NCBI RefSeq assembly: GCF_021730395.1
Contig: NW_026463352.1
Location: forward strand, 1-64,000
Direction: 5' to 3'
Length of the DNA stretch: 64,000 nucleotides
Source of the DNA: Mercenaria mercenaria
Lineage: Eukaryota; Mollusca; Bivalvia; Venerida; Veneridae
The notes beneath the pieces were generated by a model. It was not told the origin of the DNA and searched no databases. It saw nothing but the letters and a program-made list of their open reading frames with translations. Both the position numbers and the translations under genes were made by a program. Below, one piece after another: positions 22,447-37,400 of this stretch. Each line of letters begins with the position of its first letter. The first letter of the stretch is position 1.

Positions 22447-25400
22447 CTGAAAAAGGAAATAGGAAATATTTTCTTTATCTTGCATATGTTTTCCCAGTCA
22501 GCATCCTGGGGAAAATCAATGTCTGTGATTATAAAGATCTGTTTGAAGACAAGTCTAAAAACCAAAGCATCTGATTGGATGTTTTAAGACTACAAAATCT
22601 GAAATTGACCAATAGTAAAAGTTGCAATCCAAGACTGGTATTCAAACTCAACTGTAATAAGCTCCATCTAAATAGCACTCTTACTGGTAATATGAGGAAA
22701 TAATATTGAGACCCCAGTGGAGTTCCTATCTGCAACCTCTGAGTTTCAAATACATTTAATACCCATTCCTATAACCTCAACATTGAAATACAAACACAAC
22801 TTTATATGCAATCTATATCAGAATTTAGAGAATCCAAAAATTAAAAGGACTGAACCATATTCAAGATGCATTTGCTGTTGTGTAAATTATAAATTTCATG
22901 TCAGGTTTTCATTTTAATTTATTATAAACATCATTTTGTAGCATCTCTGTTCATTTTTGTTTGTTTGTTTTGGGTTTAACGCCGTTTTTCAACAGTATTT
23001 CAGTCATGTAACGGCGGGCAGTTAACCTAACCAGTGTTCCTGGATTCTGTACCAGTACAAACCTGTTCTCCGCAAGTAACTGCCAACTTCCCCACATGAA
23101 TCAGAGGTGGAGGACTAATGATTTCAGACACAATGTCGTTTATCAAATAGTCACGGAGGACATACGCCCAGCCCGAGGACCGAACTCGCGACCCAGTGAT
23201 CCATAGACCGAGCTAAGCGAGCAGGTTCATCTCTGTTAAAATTCTAGAAATATTCAATTTCTGCAACTCCTTGTTGTGAATCAAGAAAGTGTGCCATTTT
23301 CTACACTACATATCAACTAATCCACAAGGGGCTATAGTTTTCACATCATTTTTTTTTGTTGCTTTGTCAAGTTCAAAGCTATTATGAAACAAGAGCTGTC
23401 ACTAATGGTGACAAATGCATCTGCAGCGCCTTGACCTTTGACCTTGACCTATGACCTGGTGACCCCAAAGTCAGTTAGGGTCATGTACTCAATAAGTACT
23501 ATCAGCATTTGAAGTTTGAAGGTCCTGGGTGCAGTGGTTCGCGAGTAAAGTGCCTTCATGCAAAAAGTTAAGGTTGTGACGAACGAATTAACTAACAAAC
23601 GAACGGATGGACAGTTGAAAACTAATATACCTCCCTTCTGGGGGGCATAATAATGGGACATACGGCAACTTTTCAATTTTTGATAATGTTGTATCGGATG
23701 GTAATGCCAAAGCCCACTCCAAGAATTCCTGCAATCCAAGCTGACTGGCTCCGCACATAGAGGATTTCATTCTTAGTGTGGTTAAAACATGACGTAACCA
23801 CTATGCCATTAAGTTCCCATTTCATATCAAATTATTTAAACAATTAGAAAACAGACTCACAGCATCTCCCTCTACCACCTCCCCCTTGGCATTCCTGACT
23901 ACCATTGTTTGTTGAGCATTGAAGCTTATCACAAGAACTGGCCCCTGTTCCATCATTTTACCAGCAGCAATCTACAAAACAACATTGAAAATATTGTAAC
24001 ATATTTATGAAAGTAAAGTGTTGAAGAAGTGGTCACACAGGCCATGTGTTATAATACCTGCAAGAGCGGGATTTGACTGCAGACTCAATAATCTCTTACC
24101 ACTACATGGACTGAGTACTGATCAGAAAAACAGAACCAGTCATCCAGCATAAACCTTAAGTGTGGGAATTTTTTCTACAATAAATGTAAAATGAACAGAT
24201 TTAAAGAAACAAAATTATCATAACTATACTGCTGAACTGCAGAGAAGTAAGGTATCTACCACAGTGTAGACTGGTTACATTCCAAAGAATCTAATTACCC
24301 CCTTAACATTGAGAAAAATATCACAATGATGGGCAATTTACGTACAAATACATGTATTTTATTCGATAACAATAAATAAGCTTCATCTACAGGTACAAGA
24401 ATGCTAAAATAACACACAAGAATATATAAGCATGGAAATAGCCTATTGTCGTCATTTCAGGCCTACAATTTAAAATACAAGATCTTGACCAGGCATATCT
24501 AGTTTGTTTGTTTTGGGTTTAACGCTGTTTTCCAACAGTATTTCCGTCATGTAATGGCGGGCAGTTAACCTAACCAGTGTTCCTGGATTCTTTACCAGTA
24601 CAAACCTTTTTTTTTCTGCAAGTAACTGCCAACTTCCCCACAGAAATTATCAGAGACTTTACAGTTACATTGTACTCCAAATTCATAAATGGAGGCCAAA
24701 CGACTGAAGTCATTAAGTCTTTAAGACATATTGTGAGCTCAGGACTAATTCTTGTGGATTTTGTAAATTGCATCTTCCTCAAAATTTAATCTCAGCAAAC
24801 AGGACATGCATAGATATACCATGTACATGACTCATTTTCACTACCTAGACTGGCAGTATTTTGCTCTCTGTACAGTTCGGGCTACTACAAGTCTGAATAA
24901 GAATTTATACTCACATCTACATTACTAACATCCAATATTTTATTGTCAATCCGGAGGCCGTTACTTTTTGCAGTCTTGATTGGATGCATAAGAACATTGA
25001 ATGGCTGAAATTATAATTCAATATTGAAAGGCATTCTAAACTAGAGCTATCACTAAAGGTGATGAATGTACCCCCCGCATGCACTGACAGTACATTGCAA
25101 TTTGACGCACACAAGATTGCATAATTATGTGGACTGTATGTATATAGAATGTATGTATACAGTATAGTAACAAAAAACAAAGTCCCATAACTATGCAGAA
25201 TATTTATCTAAAAGAATGTAACATGCACCATGCACAACTAGGGTTGGTACTGATCACTTGTGTGAAGTTTCATTAAATTGTGTCAAGGGGATGAGGAGAT
25301 ATGGTGCGCACAAGATTGTGTCTATGTATATAGTATAGTAACAAAAAAAAAACAAAGTCCCATAACTCTGCAAAAAATTTTTCTGAAAGAACCTAACATG

Positions 25401-28400
25401 CCCCATGCACAACTACTGTTGTTACTGATCACTTGTGTGAAGTTTCATTAAATTGTGTCAAGGGGATGAGGAGAGATGGTGTGCACACGATTGTGTCTAT
25501 GTATATAGTATAGTAACAAAAAAACAAAATCCCATAACTCTGCAAATTTTTTTTCTAAAAGAACCTAACATGCCCCATGCACAACTACTGTTGGTACTGA
25601 TCACTTGTGTGAAGTTTCATTAAATTGTGTCAAGGGGATAATGAGAGATGGTGCGCACAAGATTGTGTCTGTGTATATGGTATAGTAACAAAAAAACAAA
25701 GTCCCATAACTCTGCAAATTTTTTTTCTAAAAGAACTTAACATGCCCCATGCACAACTACTGTTGGTACTGATCACTTGTGTGGAGTTTCATTAAATTGT
25801 GTCAAGGGGATAAGGAGAGATGGTGCGCACAAGATTGCGTCTACGGACAGACGGACAGACAGACGGACAGACGGACAGACAGACAGACAACCTGAAACCA
25901 GTATACCCCCCCTTACAACTTTGTTGTCGGGGGGTACAACAAACATCATCTACAATCAATTAGAGAGTAGCAAAGTTAAGGACAGTGCAGATGTCCTTCA
26001 GATTTTTTTTTGTTTTGTCGGGTGTAAGTCACCTCAACACTATGAAAGACATATGGTGACTTTCCAGCTTTTAAAATAAGGCGGTGGAACACTTAAAGGC
26101 ATTTTTTTTCATGCATGAATAGGTTTGGTAGCACCACTGATATTCAAATAACCAGCTAGATGGTTTCTTCATGTAAAATTTTGTGCAATTTAGTTTCACA
26201 CCAAGGTGGCTGGAAAAAGATTCAGTCAGTGCATTTTGCAAAGTGTGTCATTTTTTTTTTTTGTAATTAATGCTAAATTTACTTATTTTCTATGCCACCA
26301 TAATTAGGAATGATACATCCTACTGGATAAGAAAATTTAATAATGCTGGAGACATTCTTTAAAAAGAAATTTGTGGTCAAATGTTGGACAAATAATTATG
26401 AAGCATTAATCATTGATTTGTAATGTCTCACAACTTCAAATGCTTTTACTTACAGCTTCATAACACCAGTCTTTTAAAACTTCTTCTTCACCATGAGCCA
26501 TTGCCTAAAAATGTATATCACTCACTTAACGATGAAGATATTATCAAATACTTTTAAACATCAATCACATGAAGCTGCAATGAGATGAGCATTATTCTGG
26601 AATTATCCAGGGTTTTGAACAATCTAAATACATAAAATATCATTCTAATATTTTTGTCTCTGTTAAAACACTTTTACGCTATAATGACGTCATGTTAACG
26701 CAGGGTTACGTCATAGTTTTGTTGCGACCAAGAAAGAGCGCTTCCATATATTATCTACAGTTTTATATTAAGGGCATATGAGAATAAAAATAATTTATAG
26801 CACAAGCATGTTTTAACACTATTTATGCACTCTGGTGGTAATACGTTGTTCAAATAATTTCACTCGGGCTGCGCCCTCGTGAAATTATTACGCCCAATGT
26901 ATGACCACCCATCGTGCATAAATAGTGTTAAAGCACTCTCTTGCTAAAAATTATTTCTAAATTAAACAGAAGAGATCATTATGACTAACTTTTGTTAGCC
27001 CTGGTTCTTGAGCAATCAATGCTTGCAACAGCTGTGTTTCCCTGTATTTGACAGGTTGTGTCGAACTTGCATAGAATGAAAACTAAATATGCCAAACTTG
27101 CAAAATACATTAGTCTATTATAACAACAAAAGAATCCTTTTTACAAAAATACATCAGATGTTCACATCACAGTTTATTTGTTCTCTTGGGCTTCACACCA
27201 GCATTCTTTTAATAGTGAAGAAGGATCCAGTGTGCGCCTTCAGAAATTTTCAGGCATGGAACAACAACATCACAAGTCACTAACTGGAAGTATTCTACAT
27301 ACCAGAATAGGTTTCATACTTGAACAGTTAATGAACCATAGAACAATGATTCTTAATTCTTTCAGGGTTTGACCTAAGTGAAGAAAATACCATTTCCAGA
27401 CTTCCTTAATCTTGATTCCGCCCCTCCCCCAAACCTCTGACTTTTGCTGTCTGTGGGAACTCTGTCCATGACAATTTCAGCAATATTTAAACATCTAATT
27501 AAAACAGATACTGAGAAATAATTAATGTTTAAGAAATAATATATGTCATCGGTGATTTGTCGCTGAATAAATCACTGCTTGGAGTTCAGATGCGAAGGAA
27601 TTATATCACGAGGGCGTAGCCCGAGTGATATAATGCTACGCATCTGAACGACAAACAGTGATTTATTCAAGAGCAAATCACTAAATGAGATATATTACTT
27701 CGATTCTAACACGTTATCAAGGACTTTAAAGTACACCTTGTCGGCATGCATTAAATATTTGCCCGTTTTCAATCGGGTTCTTTTCCAGCGCGCCGTTACG
27801 CCGCTTGACGCTATGACGTAATAGTTGTGACGTCAGAGCAGTGAATTGTTGTTTAATAAATCACTGTCTCCAGCCTTCTTTGTTTAATAGGAAAATGAAT
27901 CGGATCGTGTTAGAATCATGGATTTCGTAGTTAAGTCAATCCACGAAATTTTATCCCAACGAACAAATTCTCATTCATTTTAAGTTCAAAAGTTGACATG
28001 CATGAATTCATATCCCTACGAAATTGCTGTTTTGAACAAAACCACGAAATTTCATGGCCACAAAATTAAATGATTTTCCAGTATACAGTAACATCTAAGT
28101 TTTAAACCTAAATCATTGTTTTCAAATATTACTCCCAAGTTTAGTTACCTCTAAAAGATTTGGAATTACATCATACTGACACCATCGTACAAATCTTTCT
28201 GGCTCAAAATCTGGATCCATTTTACAAACTTCTGTCAACACTTCTGACATCTCTGTTTTTGAAAACATTCCACCTATAACCAGAAAAACACAACCATGAA
28301 AATATTACATGGACAATCTAATGGTATAAGTACTCTGAGATAAGTGAATTCTAGATAAAGAGTAAGTTGCAACTGTATTATAATTTCGCAATTGGCATTA

Positions 28401-31400
28401 CCCATGGATATTGGGGAAACTATAACCATTGCAAATATTGTCCAATCTTCCATACCAGAAGCTTACAAAAACTGTAATTATAATGAAATCCCTACAAATA
28501 TACACATTTATCTGAAAACAAAATACAAATATATAAAGTAGTACACAGGGTATAAATGCGGAAGTGAAGGTCAAAACCATAGGCCGAGAAGCTTGCAGAC
28601 ATGATAGAAGTTGGGCTAAAACCCAAAATTGGGTCGCTTACACTTTAACAACTAAATCATCACTTAATTGTAGTTTCAATGTACATGCATTGTTCACAAC
28701 TCATGGAACAAAGCAGTCTGAAAGACAGCTAAATCCCCCGCCACTGTTATGGATGGTGAAAGGGTAAACCTTTGACCTTGAACTGACATGGCTGACTCAT
28801 AAAATATGCACATCATCTTGATGAGGTGATTATTTGACCCAAGTTTCTTGAAAATCCTTCAAGGGGTTTAGAAGATACAGAGCTCAAACTTTTGACCTTG
28901 AGTTGTGTCCTTGACCTTGATTTGACATGGCTGACTCATGAGTTCTTGATGAGGTGATCATGAGACCCAAGTTTGATGAAAATCCTTGAAGGGTTTTAGG
29001 AGATACAGAGTAGACACAAAATTGAGAGCTCAAACTTATGACCCAGAGTTGTGACCTTGACCTTGAACCAACATGGCTGATTCATGAGTTCTGCACATCC
29101 TCTTGATGAGGTGATCATTTGACCCAAGTTTCATGAAAATCCTTCAAGGGGTTCAAGAGATACAATGGGGACACAAAATGGAAGGCTCAAAACTTCAACC
29201 CTAAGTTGTATGCTTGACATTGATTGGGCATGGCTGACTCATGAGTTCTGCACATCATCTTGATGAGGTGATCACTTGACCCAAGTTTTATCAAATTCTT
29301 TCAAGGGGTTTTAACCATTTAGGAGATACAGAGCAGACACAAAACAGAAGGCTCAAAACTTGACCTTGAGCCAACATGGCTGACTCATGTCAGAGTTCTG
29401 CACATTGTCTTGATGAGGTGATCATTTGACCTAAGCTTCAAAAAAATCCTTCAAGGGGTTTAGGAGATACAGAGTGGACACAAAATGGAAGGCTTAAACC
29501 TTTGATCCTAAGTTGTGACCTTGACCTTTAGTAAGAATGGCCGACTCATGAGTTCTGCACATCGTCTTAATGAGATGATCATCTGACAAAAGTTTTATAA
29601 AATTCAAGAGGTTTAAGAGATACAGAGTGGACACAAAATGGAAGGCTCAAACCTTTGACCTCGAGTTGTGACCTTGACCTGACATGGGTGACTCATGAGT
29701 TCTGCATATCTATTGATGAGGTGATCATTTGACCCCAGTTTCAGGAAAATCCTTCAAGGGGTTTAGGAGATATGGAGCAGATACGAAGTGTTACGGACAG
29801 ATGGATGGAAGGAAGAACAGATGGAGACTTCCTATAACCCCCACCACTTGTGGCAGGGGGATTAAAAATGTGTTTATTTAAAATTTCAAAATATCAGGCT
29901 GAAAGTGTTGATATTAAATTAGTCATGGTCAACAACAAAGCATGAACAAACTAAATCTAAGCTTTTGAAATCTGCTGAAGAACTGTCATTAAGTGCAAAA
30001 TATAAAGTTATATATTCATATTCTGAGGCAGAAATTATTGAGCTGTAATTTTATTAGCTGTCATAGTGACATTCACTCCTAAAGCTTGCTTCCTTGAATA
30101 TTACTGCCTTATTTGTTTCAAAGACTTTACAGAGAACATTTTTCTTACCAAATAAACTAGATATTTTATCTGTGAAGAATCTTGTCCCTCGGACCACTAT
30201 GTTATCACTTTCATCATACTTCATCTTTAAATCAAAAACCTCTGAAATATAAATTGTCATGAATACAATAGACTGATGATTACATAAGACAATTTTATCC
30301 CAACAAAGTTTAAAGAAGACATGTGCTGACTGAACATATTTTCATTCTAAGAATGTCTTACACAGTGCCAGAGATGAGGAAGAGCATTAAACACCAGATT
30401 ATTATTCAGATGCAAGATTTATTGAAATAGATATCAAGTAAGACAGCAGAAGAAATCCTGGTAAAACTCTGAACCAATTCTGCCACAGAATGGGCAATAT
30501 GGCATGTAACACTTTTTCTACAGATGCCTGCATCTCCTTTTCAGTAAGTGCACCAAAGTTTCCTACTAATTAACCATTGACAATACTGGCAATAAAACGT
30601 TTCATTTTTTAAAGTAGCAGCAAATAACACATGCCGCAATACACTTCACATTCGCAAGAACTTTCTTTCAAACGCTTGTATTAGTCATATTACATTAATT
30701 TGAAAGTGTTCAAGTCCTGACCATGTAAAAATTGAAACCAGAAATGCATTAAATTAAATATGATATATAAAATATGTATATTCTAAATAAATAATAATAA
30801 AATTACATGTATGTCAATTTCTATACTAAAACTTAGGATTCACAAGATGGGGAGTAGAAGCCAAAAAATTCTTGCAAAAGTGTTTTTATAGTATTTTGAT
30901 TATGTACATTCTGAAATCTAGTAAAATTTAGTGATCTGTAGCTTTATCCATTTATTCATATTGTAAAATCATCAATTTTCATGGGGAACTTATTTCAGAC
31001 ATCCATAAATTCATGTCCCAAAAAATAAACAAGAGGGCCATGATGGCCGTATATCGCTCACCTGAGTACCATTGCTCTTAATGATAAGATCAAGTTTTGA
31101 CATAGATCACATAGGCATACACATTAAATATCATCAGGATAAATATTTTCTTGTAACTGTCCCTTTTGACCTATCGGTCACATACTAGTCAGGGCCAATC
31201 TCCATACCAAGTTTGAGAGTCCTAGGCTCAAATGCTGCATTTTTGTACTAGCATGACTATTCCTTACCCTGGAAGACTTAAGTAACATTTAAAACCAATC
31301 TCATTAGAAGCTGCTAACATATATGAGCCGTGCCATGAGAAAACCAACATAGTGGGTGTGCGACCAGGATGGATCCAGACCAGCCTGCGCATCGCTTTTA

Positions 31401-34400
31401 AAGCCTACTGCAATTAGAGAAACCATTAGCGAACAGCATGGATCCTGACCAGACTGCGCGGATGTGCAGGCTGGTCTGGATCCATGCTGGTCGCAAACCC
31501 ACTATGTTGATTTTCTCATGGCACGGCTCATATTCATTTACATAAAAAAATAAAGGGAGGTAATTTGTCATAAATTCAGTCAATATGTATCTAAACTGAT
31601 TGTCCAAGTCCATGTGATGGCATAAATGCAATTTCAGATCAGTATCTTCATTAGTTACTGAGATATACCAATTTTAATTTGAACAAAGGGAGGTAATTTG
31701 AAATAAAATCAGTCAATATGTATCTAAACTTGTTGTCCAAATCCATGTGATGGCATAAATGAAATTTCAGATCAGTATCTTCATTAGTTAGGGAGAAATA
31801 CCCATTTTAATTTGAAATAAAGGGAGGTAATTTGACATAAAATCAGTCCATAGTCATCTACCCTGCTTGTCTCAGTCCAACTAATGACAATAATGAAATT
31901 TCAAAGGAGTCCTGTAAATACTAACCGAGATAAATCCATTTTTATTAAAATCAGGGGAGGTAATCATGCCTTGTTATATGCATGTAGAAGATACAGAGTA
32001 CAAGCCTTTACAACAATATATTAGATAAGAAAGTAAAAGTAAACATTTCTCAAACCAATCTCATCAGAAGCTGCTAGGTATATTCATTTACATAAAAAAT
32101 AAAGGGAGGTAATTTGTCATAAATCCAGTCAATATATATCTTCACTGATTGTCCAAGTCCATCTGATGGCATAAATGAAATTTCAGATCAGTATCTTCAT
32201 TAGTTACCGAGATATACCCATTTTAATTTGAAATAAAGGGAGGTAATTTGACATAAAATCAGTCCATAGTTATCTACCCTGATTATCCCAGTCCAACTAA
32301 TGACAATATTGAAATTTCAAGTACATCATCAAGTCCTTTAAGGACATACTGATTTAAATCCATTATGATTAAAATCAGGGGAGGTAATCAGATATAAAAT
32401 AACTCCAGAACCTACGACAGAATCTGACAGATTCATCATGGAATTCAAGATTTATTGTTGTTAAAGATCTGGCCAGTTTTCGAAACGAACTGAGATATTA
32501 TGCCAATACAAGTTGTGTGCAGGTTTGATTAAAGTTGATTGCAAAATGTAGTATCTATCATATTCACAAGAGAAAAATGGCAAATTTTGGCCCTTTAAGG
32601 GGCCATAACTCTTGAACCCATGATGGGATCTGGCCAGTTTTCAAAAGGAATCGAGATATTATGCCAATACAACTTGTGTGCAAGTTTTATTAAGGTTGAT
32701 TGCAAAATGTGGTCTCTATCGTGTTCACAAGCCAAAAATAGTAAATTTTGGCCATTTAAGGGGCCATAACTCTAGAACCCATGATGGGATCTGGCCAGTT
32801 TTTTGAAAGGAACCAAGATATTATGCCAATACAAGTTGTGTGCGAGTTTGATTAAAATTGATTGCAAACTGTGGTCTCTATCGTGTTCACAAGAAATTGT
32901 GAACAGACGACAGACAGACGGACGACGGGCGATCACAAAAGCTCACCTTGTCACTACGTGACAGGTGAGCTAAAAATCTATTGCCAAAACCTCGAAATTT
33001 CATGTCAACAAAATTGAATTATTTCATAGTATATAGCAATCATCTTACTGTTTACTTACTGTTAAGGAAAAAGACCTGGAAACTTACTATTTACAAATTC
33101 ATTGTTGTCTTTGAAATTCTGCCAACTTTCATGCCATTTAGAATCTTTATGTAAAACTACACCAACTGTCTCACTGTAAAGATAAAATTTCAAGATCTTA
33201 AGAAAGTAAAATTCTTCACTTCTTAAACTTTACCCTGCTAAATTTATAAAATGAACTGGTCTATCATTCAATTTAGGTAATACCATTTATTACTCGAAGG
33301 GGTGTTCTCTGAAAGTTTACTAAATATTGAACAGTGTAGAACATGATCAGCCTACATGGATCTTCATCTGCACTGGTCGCAGCGGCAGAATCACTTGCTG
33401 CCAGCATGCTAAGGGTTAAGTTTATCATCATAATTATCAGTTAAACAAGTCATACTCTGCAAATGACCATTACCACTCCGACGGTCAAAGAGGGCCTTAC
33501 ATGCATTCTAAGTTCTATTCTTTCTATCTGATCTATGATTTTTAAACTATCTTTAATCTTTATACTGATTATTAACAATGCCAACATGTTACTCACTTGT
33601 CTGGTTCAAATATCCGAGAGTCTCGTTCTGATGGATCCAGTCTATCTGACCTCATGCGTAATTTTTCTACAATTAAAAGTGAATCTCATTTAATGCCATT
33701 ATATATGATAAGATTAAGTACACCCTATGGACATAGAATTTCAATGTAACTGAATTTCAATAAGGTACCAAAATATTCTTACTTCCCAATTATTAACTAC
33801 TAACAGCAACTAAAGAAATGCACCAAAGCCCAAATATTATCCTAGGACAGTTTTCAAGATATGCTCACAAAATGCTTTTTATAAAACTCCTTCAGTATGT
33901 ATACGGCCTTTTGATTTCCAAACTTTTTTCTATCAAACTGAACAACTCATTTTTTGAGTGTCACAATTATCATGTCACAGTGTCACCACAGAGGCATACT
34001 GGAGAAGAACCAAACACAAAACAGGCAATTATACGATGAAAGTTGACAAATTCATGCATAATAATCCTTCAAAATGATTTAGCATCAAAATAATACATAT
34101 CAAAAAGGAATTTCACCATTTGTTCTTGAACAAAAGCACCGCCTTGCGGGTGCTGACGCTCATCTTTCTGATTTTTTTTGTATAATAGAAATGTTGTCCT
34201 ACCCATGATTTTCTAAGTCTAAAAAGGGCCGTCATTCTTGCAAAAAGCAGGATAGAGTTATGTTTCTTGATGTACAGCGTCTGCTTATGATGGTGAAAAA
34301 CTGTTTCAAGTTTTAAAGCAATAGCTTTGATAGTTTATGAGAAAAGCTGACTTAAACATAATACTCAACCAAGAAAACTGATTTTCTAAGTCCAAAAGGG

Positions 34401-37400
34401 GCAATAATTATTGCAAAAAGCAGGATGGAGTTATGTTTCTTGCTGTACAGGGTCAGCTTATGATGGCGAACAAGTGTTGCAAGTTTCAAAGCAATAGCTT
34501 TGATAGTTTAAGAGAAAAAGTTGACCTAAACATAAAACTTAACCAAGAAATCTGATATTTTCGAAGTCCAAAAGGGGCCATAAATCTTGCAAAAAGCAGG
34601 ATGAGTTATGTTTCTTGATGTACAGGCTCAGCTTATAATGGTGAACAAGTGTTGCAAGTTTCAAAGCAATAGCTTTGATAGTTTAGGAGAAAAGCTGACC
34701 TAAACATAAAACTTAACCAAGAAAACTGATATTTTCTAAGTACAAAAGGGGCCATAAATCTTGCAAAAAGCAGGATGGAGTTATGTTTCTTGCTGTACAG
34801 GATCAGCTTATGATGTTGAACAAGTGTTCTAAGTTTCAAAGCAATAGCTTTGATAGTTTAGGAGAAAAGTTGACCTAAACATAAAACTTAACCAGGCAAC
34901 GCCGACGCAGACACCGATCAAATGATGACAATAACTCATCATTTTTTTTCAAAAAATCAGATGAGCTAATAAAATCATTGTTTGTTTTTAAGATGCATAC
35001 TAATGTCACTCAGGCTGTGATCGCCTGAAACAATTCCTTTGAATCTGAACTGCAAACAATGATTTTATTCAACAACAAATCACTGTTTGGGATATATCAT
35101 TTCTTAAATCAAAATTTCCATAGTTTATTCCATGATCTGAAATATGTATCTTATGTCTTATTATTATAATAGGACAAACCCTGGATTAGACTTTACCGTA
35201 AAAAAAATTGTACCTGGTGGTTTATAGTGCTTGGCTTTTGATAACGCAGTTTCATCAAATTCTTTTTTTACAGCTTTAACTCCCTACAAATAGACAATCA
35301 GATTTAATGAAAACTATGTATTAAACAGTCACCATATGAATATTTTGAAACATGTTTAAATAATCATTAATGTGAAATCATTTGATTTTTTTGTCGGCAC
35401 AAAATTTCGTGGTTTTGGCCAAAACGGCTGTTTCATGGGGACATAAATTCGTGGATTTTAAATTTTTGAAGATTTTTTAAAAAATTTCTACAGGAATAGA
35501 TCTAGTAAATCATTTTGTTCTAACATGTGAAACTTACAAATACTGGTAATGCCAAAAAAAAAAACCCAAATTAAAATCTGGACAAAATTATGCCCGAAGA
35601 TTTTACCTTTGAAACGGTCTGTACTGTAGCACTTTCACCTAACTTCTTTCCTTGTTCTATCACAGTTTCGCCAGCCTTGCCAACAGTTTTACCCAGTTCT
35701 CCTGTCACTTCCATACCCTTTTTCACAAAGTCTGACTTCTGAACTTCTTCTAGTGTCTGTAAGTTAAATACACATTGCACTAATAATGCATGCCCAAAAA
35801 CCAAATGAAGTTTTAAAGTTCTATATATTTGCCTAATAGCAATTTTCATCCCTCAAATAAAATTCTATGTAGTGCCTTATAACCTCAAAAGTTCAAAATC
35901 ATAAAAATACCTAAGAATTTCAATCATGTGTTTTGCCAGCCGTTCCGATGCAATGAAAGCATGAAGGTAAGTATCTGACCCTAAAAGGTCAGACTTCCTA
36001 ATTCTCGAAAGTACACACAGATTCTACTACTTGTAGCAATAGAAGTGTGTGTGCTCATAGACTCTTTTATCTATGAGAATTCAACAGTATTCAATAACAC
36101 AGTTAGACGACAGTTTGCCTGTTCCTCGCCTTATGCTATGTGAAAAGCATTACAGGAAGAAGTATTTGTCTCGCTGAATTTTACTGGCTGACTAGTTACA
36201 ATTAGGAGATCAACAAATTCTTCGAAAGCAACCATGATAATTACAGGAACTAAATATTTTGTATCCATGAATTTCATTGGTTGCTTTGTTACACTTGGGA
36301 GGATCATAGAATTTATGCTCCAAAGCAGCACAAACTAGAACAGCAGAAGTAAAATTACCTCTGAAACTTTACTTTTCACATCTTTTATTCCTTTTTTAAA
36401 AGTTTCTGTTGTGTCTGACTCCATACCAATATTTTCCTGTAAAATACAATACATGTTATGATGCAGAAGTAGCTTAAGAAATATAATTATGACAATGTCT
36501 TCTACCTTTAAAGGTTAAAACTTCCAAATGGGCAAAACCAAAGTCTTCTCCTACAAAATAGGACATTTCGGCATGTCTTATATAACAAATTAATTATCAG
36601 AAACCAAAATAACAAATACCCTTTATCACTTCACACATGCTACATATATTTTGAGGATAAACTTAATTTTTGAGTCGGCTAAAGGCTGAAAGCCTTTTGA
36701 CGAGTCCTTGCTGTTCAGCGATTCTCTAAATGGACCGAATAACACGTGAAGGGATGTAGTTCCATTAGATTTCTCAAATTTCAAACAGTTCACTGCATGA
36801 ATGAAGTTAAGTTGTGTCAATTCCCTTTGCTATGACCAATATACGATGTAATCTGTCATATTTTTGACTTGTAATTGTGCAATACTCATTAAGTATAAAT
36901 GTGCATTTTAAGAATTGCGCAGGCTTACAAAGCTTGCGTAACATCCAGCGAAAGACAAAAAATAGTTCCACAGGGCTCCAGATAAGATGCGTATTAGCGT
37001 AAATTACGTATAGAAATAATGCAAATACGCATGTCTAATAATTTCTAAGCATATAAAAACGTATATAAAATTACAGAAACGCACACAATGCTTTTTTAAA
37101 AACAAAATCTGAATCGTCTGGATGCGTTAGGTAACATAGCCGATCAGCCTTAATTCTCCCACATTGAACGTATACACGCATCGTATGATTTCTATAAACT
37201 TTGCGTGGGTTGAATTTTGCAGTCAGTAAACGGATAAATTATCGGAAGAAGCTCTTACTGGTTTGTTTAGTTACTACTGATATTAAAAATGATTTTAATT
37301 CTTATTTTTCGAGAAATAAACAAATCGGCGAAACATTAAATTGTATTTTCTTGTAGTTTTTGAAATCGAAAGTAGATCGTCTATGTTTGGCTGCTTTCAC

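Noticed and set aside
25850-25890. CRISPR-like array
   Set aside because: Plain short-period microsatellite in a eukaryotic transposon; no spacers.
25777-26079. Open frame with TDRRTDRRTDGQTDRQ as a repeat protein
   Set aside because: It translates the GACAGACGGACA microsatellite at the 3' end of a transposon.
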